From assembly GCA_964606895.1 (NCBI GenBank), contig CAZSHX010000022.1, positions 1-58,680 of the forward strand: a DNA stretch of 58,680 nucleotides, given 5' to 3'. Both the position numbers and the translations under genes were made by a program. This DNA comes from CAZSHX01 sp964606895. GTDB lineage: Bacteria > Bacteroidota > Ignavibacteria > Kapaibacteriales > UBA2268. The first letter of the stretch is position 1, and each line of letters starts with the position of its first letter. Shown here one piece after another: positions 51,416 through 58,680 of the stretch. The notes below the pieces were generated by a model. It had not been told where the DNA came from and did not search any database. It saw nothing but the letters and a program-made list of their open reading frames with translations.

Positions 51416-54400
51416 TTGAAAACAAAATTACGAAATATATTGTTCTTTACCTTGTTGGTTCTTCTTTTACCGACTGTTTCCGAAGGGCAGTACTGGCAAA
51501 GAATAAAAACTGTACCGGCACCTTACAATAATAACTACTGGCTTGATGTTTATTTTCTACCTTCAAATCCTCAATATGGCTGGATCTGTGGTTTTAATGG
51601 TATGGTCGTTAGAACAACCGACGGAGGAAATTCTTGGTCAGGTACTTATGTGGTAGGTGCTAATCATCTTGAGAGTGTGTTTTTTCCTTCTACGACTATT
51701 GGCTACACATCGGGTTCGGAAGGTATTTTCAAATCAACGGATGGCGGTGCTTCCTGGACAAATATAACACCAAATGGTGCAATTGGGCTGTGGGGAAATT
51801 ACTTTCTTGACAATAATAATGGGGTAGTAATTGGGAATGGGTGTGGTGATTCTCAGAGTTTTTACAGAACAACTGACGGAGGAACTACATGGAATTTATT
51901 TCAGGGTTCCGAACCTAATTCCGGTCTGACAGATGCTCTTTTGTATCCATCAGGTTTAGGTTGGGCATCAAGCAGCGGCAGAATTTGGCGAACTTTGGAT
52001 TCCGGTGCTACTTGGAGTGTTTTTTCTACGACAGGTTCTGAAGTATGGCAGGAAGAAATGACAAGTTTGAATTCTTCTTTCTTAGTTCCTTATGCCGGAA
52101 TTGAATGTACCGGAGGCGGACAAGCAGGAGGAATGAGATTTTCTACAAATAATGGTGCTACATGGAATTCGTTTTCAACCGGTGAACCAATGTTCGGAGC
52201 TTTTTTATCCAGCCCGACATCCGGTTGGGCTTGCGGTTACAATCGGGCACTTTATTATACTAACGATGGAGGCCTGACCTGGGCAGATAAAAGCTGTGGT
52301 ATAGAACCAGGGAATCTTGATGATATGTGGTTTGTTGATGCCAATACTGCTTGGGCTGTTGGCGAGGGTGTTTATAAACTATCACCTCCAACTCAAATTG
52401 CAACAAAAAATGCCTTGCCATTTATTGAAACTTGTATTGATGAACCAAGATTTGATTCTCTATACGTAAAAAACTTTTCAAATTCGTTTGTCTCTGCAAC
52501 CTATTTTCTAACCGGAGCAAATTCTGCTGAATTTTCGGTTGTTCAACCAACTTTACAAACATTTTCTATCGGCACCTGCGATTCCCAATTAGTGGTTGTC
52601 AAGTTTTCTCCTGTTTCAAAAGGGAATAAAATAGCTAACCTGCGAATTGCTGTTCAGCTTGGTCCGGAATTCAATATAGCTCTTTCGGGATTTGGAAATC
52701 TTTCGACTGCAAAAATTTCTGATACGCTTTTAATTATTGACCCTGCACCATGCGGAGTAAAATCAGGAAAAAATCTGAAATGGACTGCATCTGAAATAGA
52801 TGAATGGGTTCAGGCAATTCAGTATGTATCCGGCTCGAAAGACTTCACAATTATTGGTAATATTCCAATGAAAATTCCGGCTTTGGGGGCTGATATTAAA
52901 TTTGAAATTACTCCAAGGGATACCGGTTGGTATTCTGCAAGGTTCAAAGTGCAGTTACTGCCCTGTTACCGCGATACTTTTATCACTCTCAGAGCTTATG
53001 GTGTTTCTCCGATTATTAACACAGTACTGAAAAAGGAATCTTTGGTCAGTTGCAGTTCTACTCTGATTGATACTATTCCGGTTTGCAATACAGGTAACAG
53101 CGACTTAATCATAAAAACTGCATCTATTATTGATCCATTATCCGGTTTTTATGTTAAAAGCTGGGCAAGCGGACAGAATGCTCCTGTGTCAATTCCACCC
53201 GGTAAATGCGATTCAGTTTATGTAGAATTTAAACCTAATCAACCTCAAATTTCTTCTACAAAACTTAGGCTTGATAATAACGATGCGACAACTGCCAGAG
53301 GAACAAGGACACCAATTGAGGTTTTACTCAAGGGTACAATACTCAGCACCAAGTTAACACCACGTGATACCTCATTTGATTTTGGAGATGTATGTCTGAA
53401 CGATACTGCCAAAAAATCTTTCTTCATTGCAAATTATGGAAATATCTCCGCATACATAATCAGACCTCAGAATAGATTAGTAAATGAATTCAGAAGTATT
53501 TTCGGTTCCGGGAATTATCCCGTTGGAATCAATGCAAATGATTCCGGATTATGCGAAATTCAATTTATGCCAAAAGCAATCAGGAAGTATTCTGACACAA
53601 TATTCCTGGTTTCATCAGCATGTGATGACACAATTAAAATACGTGTAACCGGAAATGTTATCTATTCTTCACTTTCTTCAATTCCAAATTCGATTAATGG
53701 ATTGGTGTTTACATCTCAGGTTACAACAAAAGTGATAAATGTTTTTAATGACGGAATCATAGATTTGAATATTGAAAAATTAGATTTTATTGATGTACCT
53801 GTTGATTGGATTATAACTTTTAAACCTGATTTGCCCTATAATTTGAAATCGGGAGATTCTGTTAAATTTTCGATAGATTTCCTTGCTCAATCCGATACAG
53901 TCCTTGATTCCAAACTTTGCATAACTGCATTAGGTTTATGCCCAACCGTGAATTGCATTCCCGTCAGATTAACAAGCAGTAGCCGTTCAATTGAAGTTAA
54001 GCCGGATTTCCTGGATTTTGGAACCACCTACTGCCACCCCAAAACATTAGTAGATTCGCTGTTAATATTAAATTCAGGTGTTATTTCAGATACCATAATC
54101 AAAGCCGAGATTTCTCCATCAACTTCTAACTTCAAACTATTGAATTCTCTGACATTGCCTTATGAAATGACATCGGGACAAAGCATCAAAATCGCTGTAC
54201 AATTTGCATCTCTCAGTCCGTTACCTGAAACTGCAGAGCTCATTATTGAATCTTCCAACATGAATGGAAGAGAACTCAGAATTCCTTTGCAAGGGAAATT
54301 TGAATTCAGCGACACCATTCCACAAACATTAATCAGTTCTTTCGATACAATTGAAACTTGCCTTCCAAAAATTGAAAAATTGCTTTGGATACACAATCAC

Positions 54401-55657
54401 GGTAATATCACGGATACCCTGACGATTGTTAAACCGGCAAATGAGTACGGTTTTACTCTTTTTAAGGAACCGAATACTGCTCCAAATGCCGAGGTCATCA
54501 TTAATCCTTATGATTCTTCATTATTTAAAGTAACCTGTGAGCCAAGCCTTTTCAAAAGTAATGGTTCGTTTTCAGCTAACTATAAGCTTCTGAGCAAAAT
54601 TTGCGGTGTAGAGCACAGTATAATTGCAGAAACACAAGTCATTGAGCCGACTTTAAGCTACGAACCTCCGTTTTTGAATTTTGGTTCAATATGGAAAAAT
54701 GACAGTCTTGACAAAAAATTGAAAATTTACAATTCGTTCTCAGTTCCTCAGAAATTGAATAGTATAGCATTCCGTAATAACATCTTTAGAATTATTAATC
54801 TACCTGCATTTCCTTATACCATTAATCCTAATGATACTTTGAATTTAATTGTGCGTTTTAATGCTTTGAGTGCAGGAAATTTTGAGGATTCATTAATTTT
54901 TGCTACTGAATCCGATTGCTTTGATACAACTACTATCGCGTTATCAGCACTCGTTCCTGCAGAAATTTACAAGGCAAAGATATTTATTGATGATTACACA
55001 GTTTCTCCGGGCGAATCCATTACCATGAGTGTTAAGCTCGACAGTGCACTGCCAAGAGTAAATGTCGAAGAAATCAATTTTGAAATTGCTTTCGATAAAT
55101 GGTTGTTCCTGCCTTCAGAAGTATTCAGAACTGAAAATGAAAAATTTAGTTTTACGTATTCAAACGGATTATTAGCAGGGAAGATTTCGGGGAATTCTAT
55201 CGCGAATATTTTCGAAAAATCGGGTGATTTGTTCTTCGTAAAGGGTATGACATTTGCTTCATATCCCGAAACCACCGAGCTGGCGATTGCTAAATTTGAT
55301 GTTGTATCCGATAAAGTTCTCGATTTGAATATGGAAAACGGTTCACTTACGGTTACTCCCGTTTGCCGCTCGACCGCCGCTCACCATTTCCAAATTATTA
55401 CCAAATACAATCTTGCTGTAACAAACGAAATAATTTTCAACAAGCGGGTGGATTTCTCAATAGATAAAATTCCTTCTGATGTATGCCGGATTAAACTGAA
55501 TGATATTTTGGGTAATGTTGTATTCGAAAAGGATATTTGCTCGCCTAAGAATGTTAATTCAATTGATATTTCGGATGTTTCATCAGGATTCTACATGATT
55601 GAATTTTCCGTTGGCAGTGGTGTAGTATTCAGAGGAAAAATCGTAGTCGCAAATTAA
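51416..55657 (+). CDS. Giant T9SS protein: YCF48 propeller, ASH repeats, cohesin-like domain
   Basis: 1413 residues from TTG 51416; no ATG or GTG precedes the signal peptide (NILFFTLLVLLLPTVSEGQ). Residues ~20-325 are YCF48-like propeller repeats (RTTDGGNSW, KSTDGGASW, RTTDGGTTW). A long series of ~100-residue ASH-type Ig repeats follows (about 325-1180). Residues ~1185-1320 look like a cohesin-type domain (AKIFIDDYTVSPGESITMSV). The last ~75 residues are a T9SS type A sorting domain (CRIKLNDILGNVVFEKD ... SSGFYMIEFSV). It should be a surface or secreted adhesin-like protein. No partner dockerin is recognised. Confidence 0.87.
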   Translation: MKTKLRNILFFTLLVLLLPTVSEGQYWQRIKTVPAPYNNNYWLDVYFLPSNPQYGWICGFNGMVVRTTDGGNSWSGTYVVGANHLESVFFPSTTIGYTSGSEGIFKSTDGGASWTNITPNGAIGLWGNYFLDNNNGVVIGNGCGDSQSFYRTTDGGTTWNLFQGSEPNSGLTDALLYPSGLGWASSSGRIWRTLDSGATWSVFSTTGSEVWQEEMTSLNSSFLVPYAGIECTGGGQAGGMRFSTNNGATWNSFSTGEPMFGAFLSSPTSGWACGYNRALYYTNDGGLTWADKSCGIEPGNLDDMWFVDANTAWAVGEGVYKLSPPTQIATKNALPFIETCIDEPRFDSLYVKNFSNSFVSATYFLTGANSAEFSVVQPTLQTFSIGTCDSQLVVVKFSPVSKGNKIANLRIAVQLGPEFNIALSGFGNLSTAKISDTLLIIDPAPCGVKSGKNLKWTASEIDEWVQAIQYVSGSKDFTIIGNIPMKIPALGADIKFEITPRDTGWYSARFKVQLLPCYRDTFITLRAYGVSPIINTVLKKESLVSCSSTLIDTIPVCNTGNSDLIIKTASIIDPLSGFYVKSWASGQNAPVSIPPGKCDSVYVEFKPNQPQISSTKLRLDNNDATTARGTRTPIEVLLKGTILSTKLTPRDTSFDFGDVCLNDTAKKSFFIANYGNISAYIIRPQNRLVNEFRSIFGSGNYPVGINANDSGLCEIQFMPKAIRKYSDTIFLVSSACDDTIKIRVTGNVIYSSLSSIPNSINGLVFTSQVTTKVINVFNDGIIDLNIEKLDFIDVPVDWIITFKPDLPYNLKSGDSVKFSIDFLAQSDTVLDSKLCITALGLCPTVNCIPVRLTSSSRSIEVKPDFLDFGTTYCHPKTLVDSLLILNSGVISDTIIKAEISPSTSNFKLLNSLTLPYEMTSGQSIKIAVQFASLSPLPETAELIIESSNMNGRELRIPLQGKFEFSDTIPQTLISSFDTIETCLPKIEKLLWIHNHGNITDTLTIVKPANEYGFTLFKEPNTAPNAEVIINPYDSSLFKVTCEPSLFKSNGSFSANYKLLSKICGVEHSIIAETQVIEPTLSYEPPFLNFGSIWKNDSLDKKLKIYNSFSVPQKLNSIAFRNNIFRIINLPAFPYTINPNDTLNLIVRFNALSAGNFEDSLIFATESDCFDTTTIALSALVPAEIYKAKIFIDDYTVSPGESITMSVKLDSALPRVNVEEINFEIAFDKWLFLPSEVFRTENEKFSFTYSNGLLAGKISGNSIANIFEKSGDLFFVKGMTFASYPETTELAIAKFDVVSDKVLDLNMENGSLTVTPVCRSTAAHHFQIITKYNLAVTNEIIFNKRVDFSIDKIPSDVCRIKLNDILGNVVFEKDICSPKNVNSIDISDVSSGFYMIEFSVGSGVVFRGKIVVAN

Positions 55658-55765
55658 AACCAAAATCACTTTTTTCCATTCAGCTTCATATAAATTCTGA
55701 ATTCAAATAATTTCTTTTTTGCTAAATTGCATTTTTTAATATTTGAAATTCAGAAATTAATATAG

Positions 55766-56644
55766 ATGTTCAATAGGTATCATTGGGTTTTGCCGATAAT
55801 GTTCTGTTTGTCGGTGGTTTGTCATTTTTTCTTTTCCATGCCGGAACCGAAAATTCTTGACTATTATCTGCAAAATCAAAATACTGTTTATTTTGAATAT
55901 CTGCCCTTTAAAGACACTGTTTACTATTCCGGTAACAACTATATAACCATATCACTTATCGAGCAAAAAGCAAGGATAATCTGGCGAGGGGATTCGGTTA
56001 CGACTTTCAAAATTTCATCGGGCAATCAGAATATCAAGCTCGGACAAAGTACTCCCGAAGGCTTTTTTACAGTTCAGAACAAAAGCCCGTTAGCAATTTC
56101 AAAACAATTTGATAATGCAGAGCTTTTTAACTGGATAGGATTCAACGGGAATGTTGGTTTCCATGGATTAAAAGGGTCCGGATATTACGGTACACTTGGT
56201 TTTCGTCCTTCATCGCATGGCTGTGTAAGAATATCGAGGGAAGACGGACAGATTTTATATCAGAAAGTAAGTTTAGGAACTCCTGTTATAGTTTATCATC
56301 AGGAACCTTTAAGGGTTATCAAATTTGCAAAACCTTCTGAATTTGACCCAAACAGGGATTATATGATTCAGGGGACTTCCTATTTTAATTCAAAATTGCT
56401 GAATGCAAGAATTGAGAATATTTATAAAGGGAATGCTCTGAGGGCTAATAATTACAAGATATTCTCAGACGGAAGATTAATTTTCAGAAGGGGTATGGTG
56501 GTTAATGGCGACATCGGCAAAGTGCCAATCCGACAAAAAATGCCTGTTGTTTTTAGCCCGTTATATTTTCCTTCAAGGGATAATGCCCGTTTCAGTCAGA
56601 ATTTCATTGTGAGCGATACCAGTAAAGTAGATTTCAGTAAATGA
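55766..56644 (+). CDS. L,D-transpeptidase (YkuD)
   Basis: 292 residues. One N-terminal hydrophobic segment anchors it or serves as signal (VLPIMFCLSVVCHFFFS). The YkuD domain has GFHGLKGSG (His133) and SSHGCVRIS (His151, Cys153, Arg155), the catalytic triad region that forms 3-3 cross-links in peptidoglycan or attaches proteins to it. A ~100-residue C-terminal part (VYHQEPLRVIKF and on) is less common and of unknown role. Confidence 0.92.
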   Translation: MFNRYHWVLPIMFCLSVVCHFFFSMPEPKILDYYLQNQNTVYFEYLPFKDTVYYSGNNYITISLIEQKARIIWRGDSVTTFKISSGNQNIKLGQSTPEGFFTVQNKSPLAISKQFDNAELFNWIGFNGNVGFHGLKGSGYYGTLGFRPSSHGCVRISREDGQILYQKVSLGTPVIVYHQEPLRVIKFAKPSEFDPNRDYMIQGTSYFNSKLLNARIENIYKGNALRANNYKIFSDGRLIFRRGMVVNGDIGKVPIRQKMPVVFSPLYFPSRDNARFSQNFIVSDTSKVDFSK

Positions 56645-56757
56645 GCTTTTTCATGGCATCGTCCTATCATTTTCAAATAATTAATAGAATCTTATGCAAC
56701 TTAATAAATTTCCCTGCAATTGAAAAGAGAAAAGTTTTTTCCCAAATATCCTTGGTT

Positions 56758-56794
56758 GTCTGAACTGGGATTTCAGGGATTTTTGGGGATTAAA
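56758..56794 (+). repeat. Dispersed GAACTGGGATTTC repeat, copy B
   Basis: TCTGAACTGGGATTTCAGGG then ATTTTTGGGGATTAA. Same unit as 36691-36727 (inverse) and 56867-56906. Confidence 0.7.
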
Positions 56795-56866
56795 TTCTTA
56801 TCAGATGTCCTACTTCTGGGAGATGTAGGACATCTATCGCAACTTTAATGTCGTGGCAATTAATTT

Positions 56867-56906
56867 GTCTGAACTGGGATTTCGGGGATTTTTGGGATTA
56901 AGAGGA
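56867..56906 (+). repeat. Dispersed GAACTGGGATTTC repeat, copy C
   Basis: TCTGAACTGGGATTTCGGGG then ATTTTTGGGATTAAGAGG; ~110 bases after copy B. Confidence 0.7.
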
Positions 56907-57028
56907 TCTGGGAAAAGGAACTCTTTAAAAATCCGTGTAATCTAATAATCCGTTTAATCCGTGATTCAGATTTTTGAATTGTCACGTAGTGACAAAAGGT
57001 CGGTAGAAAAAAGCACACCCCAAAGAAG

Positions 57029-57050
57029 TTCCGTCCCGTATGGGACGGAA
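57029..57050. repeat. Perfect palindrome TTCCGTCCC-GTAT-GGGACGGAA
   Basis: Intergenic copy of the palindrome that is translated in the first gene at 482-506. Confidence 0.8.
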
Positions 57051-57158
57051 GATTTACGTTAACCCTCTATCTACTGAGCTTATGTGCCTAACGGCACATT
57101 GAAAACAAACATGGTAAAAATTTATTTTCATTTTTTTTCAATTATTTTCAAAAAAGTG

Positions 57159-57203
57159 TGTGACATTTTTGCGTTTCATGTGACTTATATAATGTGAAGT
57201 GAC
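57159..57203 (+). promoter_or_regulatory. Three phased (T/A)GTGAC repeats upstream of the last gene
   Basis: TGTGAC at 57159 and 57179 and AGTGAC at 57198, about 20 bases apart (two helical turns), ending 73 bases before the ATG at 57276. Could be binding sites for a regulator; none is known. Confidence 0.3.
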
Positions 57204-57275
57204 AAATTCTGAAAAAGTTTTTGTAATTTGTTCTTTTCTAATTTACTTTTTCAATAATATTTCAGATTTAATTGC

Positions 57276-58652
57276 ATGAAAAAGTCAGTGTTCATATCTG
57301 CTTCTATTCTGATGTTCTTTTTCGGATTAACTCTTTCCGAAACATTTGGACGAATTGATTTAGCCTGGACTAAAAAAGTTCCTTATCGTTATGAATTTAG
57401 TATGGCTAAATTTTCTCCAAACGGAAAAAAGATTGCAACCGGTTTAATTGGTGATGAATACGACTCAACTACAAAGGCTAAAGTAGTTATCTACGATGTA
57501 TCATCTGGTGATTCTTTAATGGAATTATTGGGACATAACGGATGGGGTATATGGGCTATGACTTGGTTAAATGACAGTACTTTAGCATCAGGAGACGACA
57601 ATAATCATTATGGAAAAAAAAGAACCCTTAGAATCTGGAATGTAAATACTGGGGAAAATTTACATACTTTTTTTGATAGTGATACTCTTTATCCTTGGCA
57701 TGATCATGTGAATAAATTGGTTAATCTGCCAGGAAAAAACAAATTATACGTTGAACTCTTTACTGACAGGAGAGAAAGGATAAACAACTATCCTCCTTAT
57801 GAATATATTTACTGGTCTGACACTGTATTGGTTATAAACACAAGTACTTACGAAATAATCAAACCTTTAAGTTTCAGTGATTCCAATAGCTATCACAACA
57901 TAGGAATAGTCAGTGGTGCTCCTGACGGTAGCTGGTATTACATTTCTGAAAATGGTTATTCTCAGCTAAGAAATCCTGATAATGACTCGTTAATATTTAA
58001 ATCTGATTCTACAAATCTTTGGGGATTTTCCCAAATATCATTGAATGGAAAATATGGAATCAACCATATTAGCAATGCAGTAGATATTTACAATTTAGAA
58101 AATCGAAGTTTTGTTAATTTTCTAAAATTTGATTCAATCAATAACATTGATAATTGTTTAATCTCACCTGATTCAAGATATGTCGCGGTTACCGGATACT
58201 ATGAAAAAGAAGATTATTGGCGTACTAGATTCGGATATGCAGAAATTGAGAACCAATCAAACCAATTTTTCCAAGATTCGATATCTTCAGAACTCTCATT
58301 TGAGGCATCGAATGATTCTTTGTATGTTTTATGCCAGGATAAATATAATTTGCGGATTTATACAGCTCCTTGGTCACCCAAGAATACAAAAGTTGAGGAT
58401 AAAAATGAAACAAGAGATTATCTTATTATTTCGCCGAATCCGGCAGAAGATTATATAGAAATTTCTGTAGGGTCAAGGCATGCCTTCACCAACACAGACA
58501 TCCGCATCTTCAATGTTTTCGGTGAAATCCTGAAGAACCTCTCCCCGTCCCTCTCCGAAGGAGAGGGCGTAAGAATAGATTTAACCGGTTTGCCAAGTGG
58601 AGTTTATTTTGTGAGGGTGGGGGGAAAAGTCGGGAAGTTTGTGAAGTTATGA
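57276..58652 (+). CDS. WD40-like exported protein with T9SS sorting domain
   Basis: 458 residues. A signal peptide (SVFISASILMFFFGLTLSETFG) is followed by WD40/quinoprotein-like repeats (FSMAKFSPNGKKIATGL, GHNGWGIWAMTWLNDSTLASGDDN, LRIWNVNTGE, LISPDSRYVAVTGY). The C-terminus from ~375 is a T9SS type A sorting domain (LIISPNPAEDYIEI ... GLPSGVYFVRVGGK). Within it, the stretch SPSLSEGEGVRID is encoded by a palindrome (58549-58567) also present between genes at 36343-36364. Predicted surface protein of unknown function. Confidence 0.85.
   Translation: MKKSVFISASILMFFFGLTLSETFGRIDLAWTKKVPYRYEFSMAKFSPNGKKIATGLIGDEYDSTTKAKVVIYDVSSGDSLMELLGHNGWGIWAMTWLNDSTLASGDDNNHYGKKRTLRIWNVNTGENLHTFFDSDTLYPWHDHVNKLVNLPGKNKLYVELFTDRRERINNYPPYEYIYWSDTVLVINTSTYEIIKPLSFSDSNSYHNIGIVSGAPDGSWYYISENGYSQLRNPDNDSLIFKSDSTNLWGFSQISLNGKYGINHISNAVDIYNLENRSFVNFLKFDSINNIDNCLISPDSRYVAVTGYYEKEDYWRTRFGYAEIENQSNQFFQDSISSELSFEASNDSLYVLCQDKYNLRIYTAPWSPKNTKVEDKNETRDYLIISPNPAEDYIEISVGSRHAFTNTDIRIFNVFGEILKNLSPSLSEGEGVRIDLTGLPSGVYFVRVGGKVGKFVKL
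58549..58567. repeat. Palindrome CCCTCTCC-GAA-GGAGAGGG inside a coding region
   Basis: Perfect arms, in frame in the sorting domain of the last gene, encoding PSLSEGEG. The following CGTAAGAAT matches the flank of the intergenic copy at 36343-36364. Confidence 0.75.
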
Positions 58653-58680
58653 TAAAATAGCTGGCTCAAATATTTCGTAT

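Larger units (their letters stand above)
56645..57275. other. Gene-free palindrome island
   Basis: 630 bases. It contains two direct copies of a GAACTGGGATTTC repeat, four palindromes (ATGTCCTAC/GTAGGACAT at 56805-56833; TTGTCACGTAGTGACAA at 56979-56996; TTCCGTCCC/GGGACGGAA at 57029-57050; ATGTGCC/GGCACAT at 57082-57099), and three GTGAC repeats just before the next gene. No gene or known RNA is seen. Confidence 0.8.

Overview
This is an AT-rich, gene-dense window from a Gram-negative bacterium of the Bacteroidota/Chlorobiota (FCB) lineage, most like Ignavibacteria or Kapaibacteria. The evidence is: (i) many secreted proteins ending in a type IX secretion (T9SS type A) sorting domain and built from YCF48/sortilin-like propellers or ASH-type 'choice-of-anchor' repeats; (ii) promoters of the Bacteroidota form TTTG-N19/20-TAnnTTTG, found by eye upstream of several genes; (iii) weak or absent Shine-Dalgarno sequences mixed with some strong ones, and frequent TTG/GTG starts; (iv) OmpA/PorT-type outer-membrane barrels. 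The placement is an inference; no 16S rRNA gene is present.

Layout. 1-2754: two coupled minus-strand genes for secreted proteins, one with a C10 tract at its start. 3.0-4.4 kb: ndk and sucD. 4.5-9.4 kb: a GH57 glucan-branching-type enzyme between two GT-C membrane glycosyltransferases. 9.5-11.4 kb: TPR lipoprotein and DUF3467. 11.6-13.8 kb: PspC/toastrack envelope-stress pair and a small OmpA-like protein. 13.8-23.6 kb: large T9SS cargo, OmpA proteins, an AlkD-like DNA glycosylase, an Omp28-like thioredoxin-fold protein and a barrel. 24.0-30.1 kb: dnaE, purM, a DUF362 protein and a lipoprotein.

30.1-36.1 kb is the most unusual part. Two paralogous proteins of about 270 residues stand before a SPASM radical SAM enzyme. 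Only the second has a C-terminal tail carrying all four of its cysteines. This looks like a RiPP-type or protein-modifying system with very large precursors. It is followed by a T9SS propeller protein and a lipoprotein resembling an M1 peptidase whose catalytic motifs are lost.

36.1-37.4 kb is a gene-free repeat island: three copies of a ~130-bp element, palindromes, and a segment bounded by inverted arms. 37.4-41.0 kb holds a hypothetical gene, a FlgO/CsgG-like secreted protein, an HPt protein, RNase P RNA (missed by ORF callers), a zinc-ribbon coiled-coil protein and a Nif3-like protein. 41.1-51.3 kb: barrel, HDOD protein, putative abortive-infection protein, small exported proteins, GT4 glycosyltransferase, an operon of two ABC ATPases, a permease and thpR, and an HD hydrolase. 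51.4-58.7 kb: a 1413-residue ASH-repeat T9SS protein, an L,D-transpeptidase, a second palindrome island and a WD40-like T9SS protein.

Small palindromes recur both between genes and inside coding sequences. Two are translated in-frame within exported proteins, at the N-terminus of the first gene and in the sorting domain of the last gene. No tRNA, rRNA, CRISPR array, integrase or transposase gene was seen.
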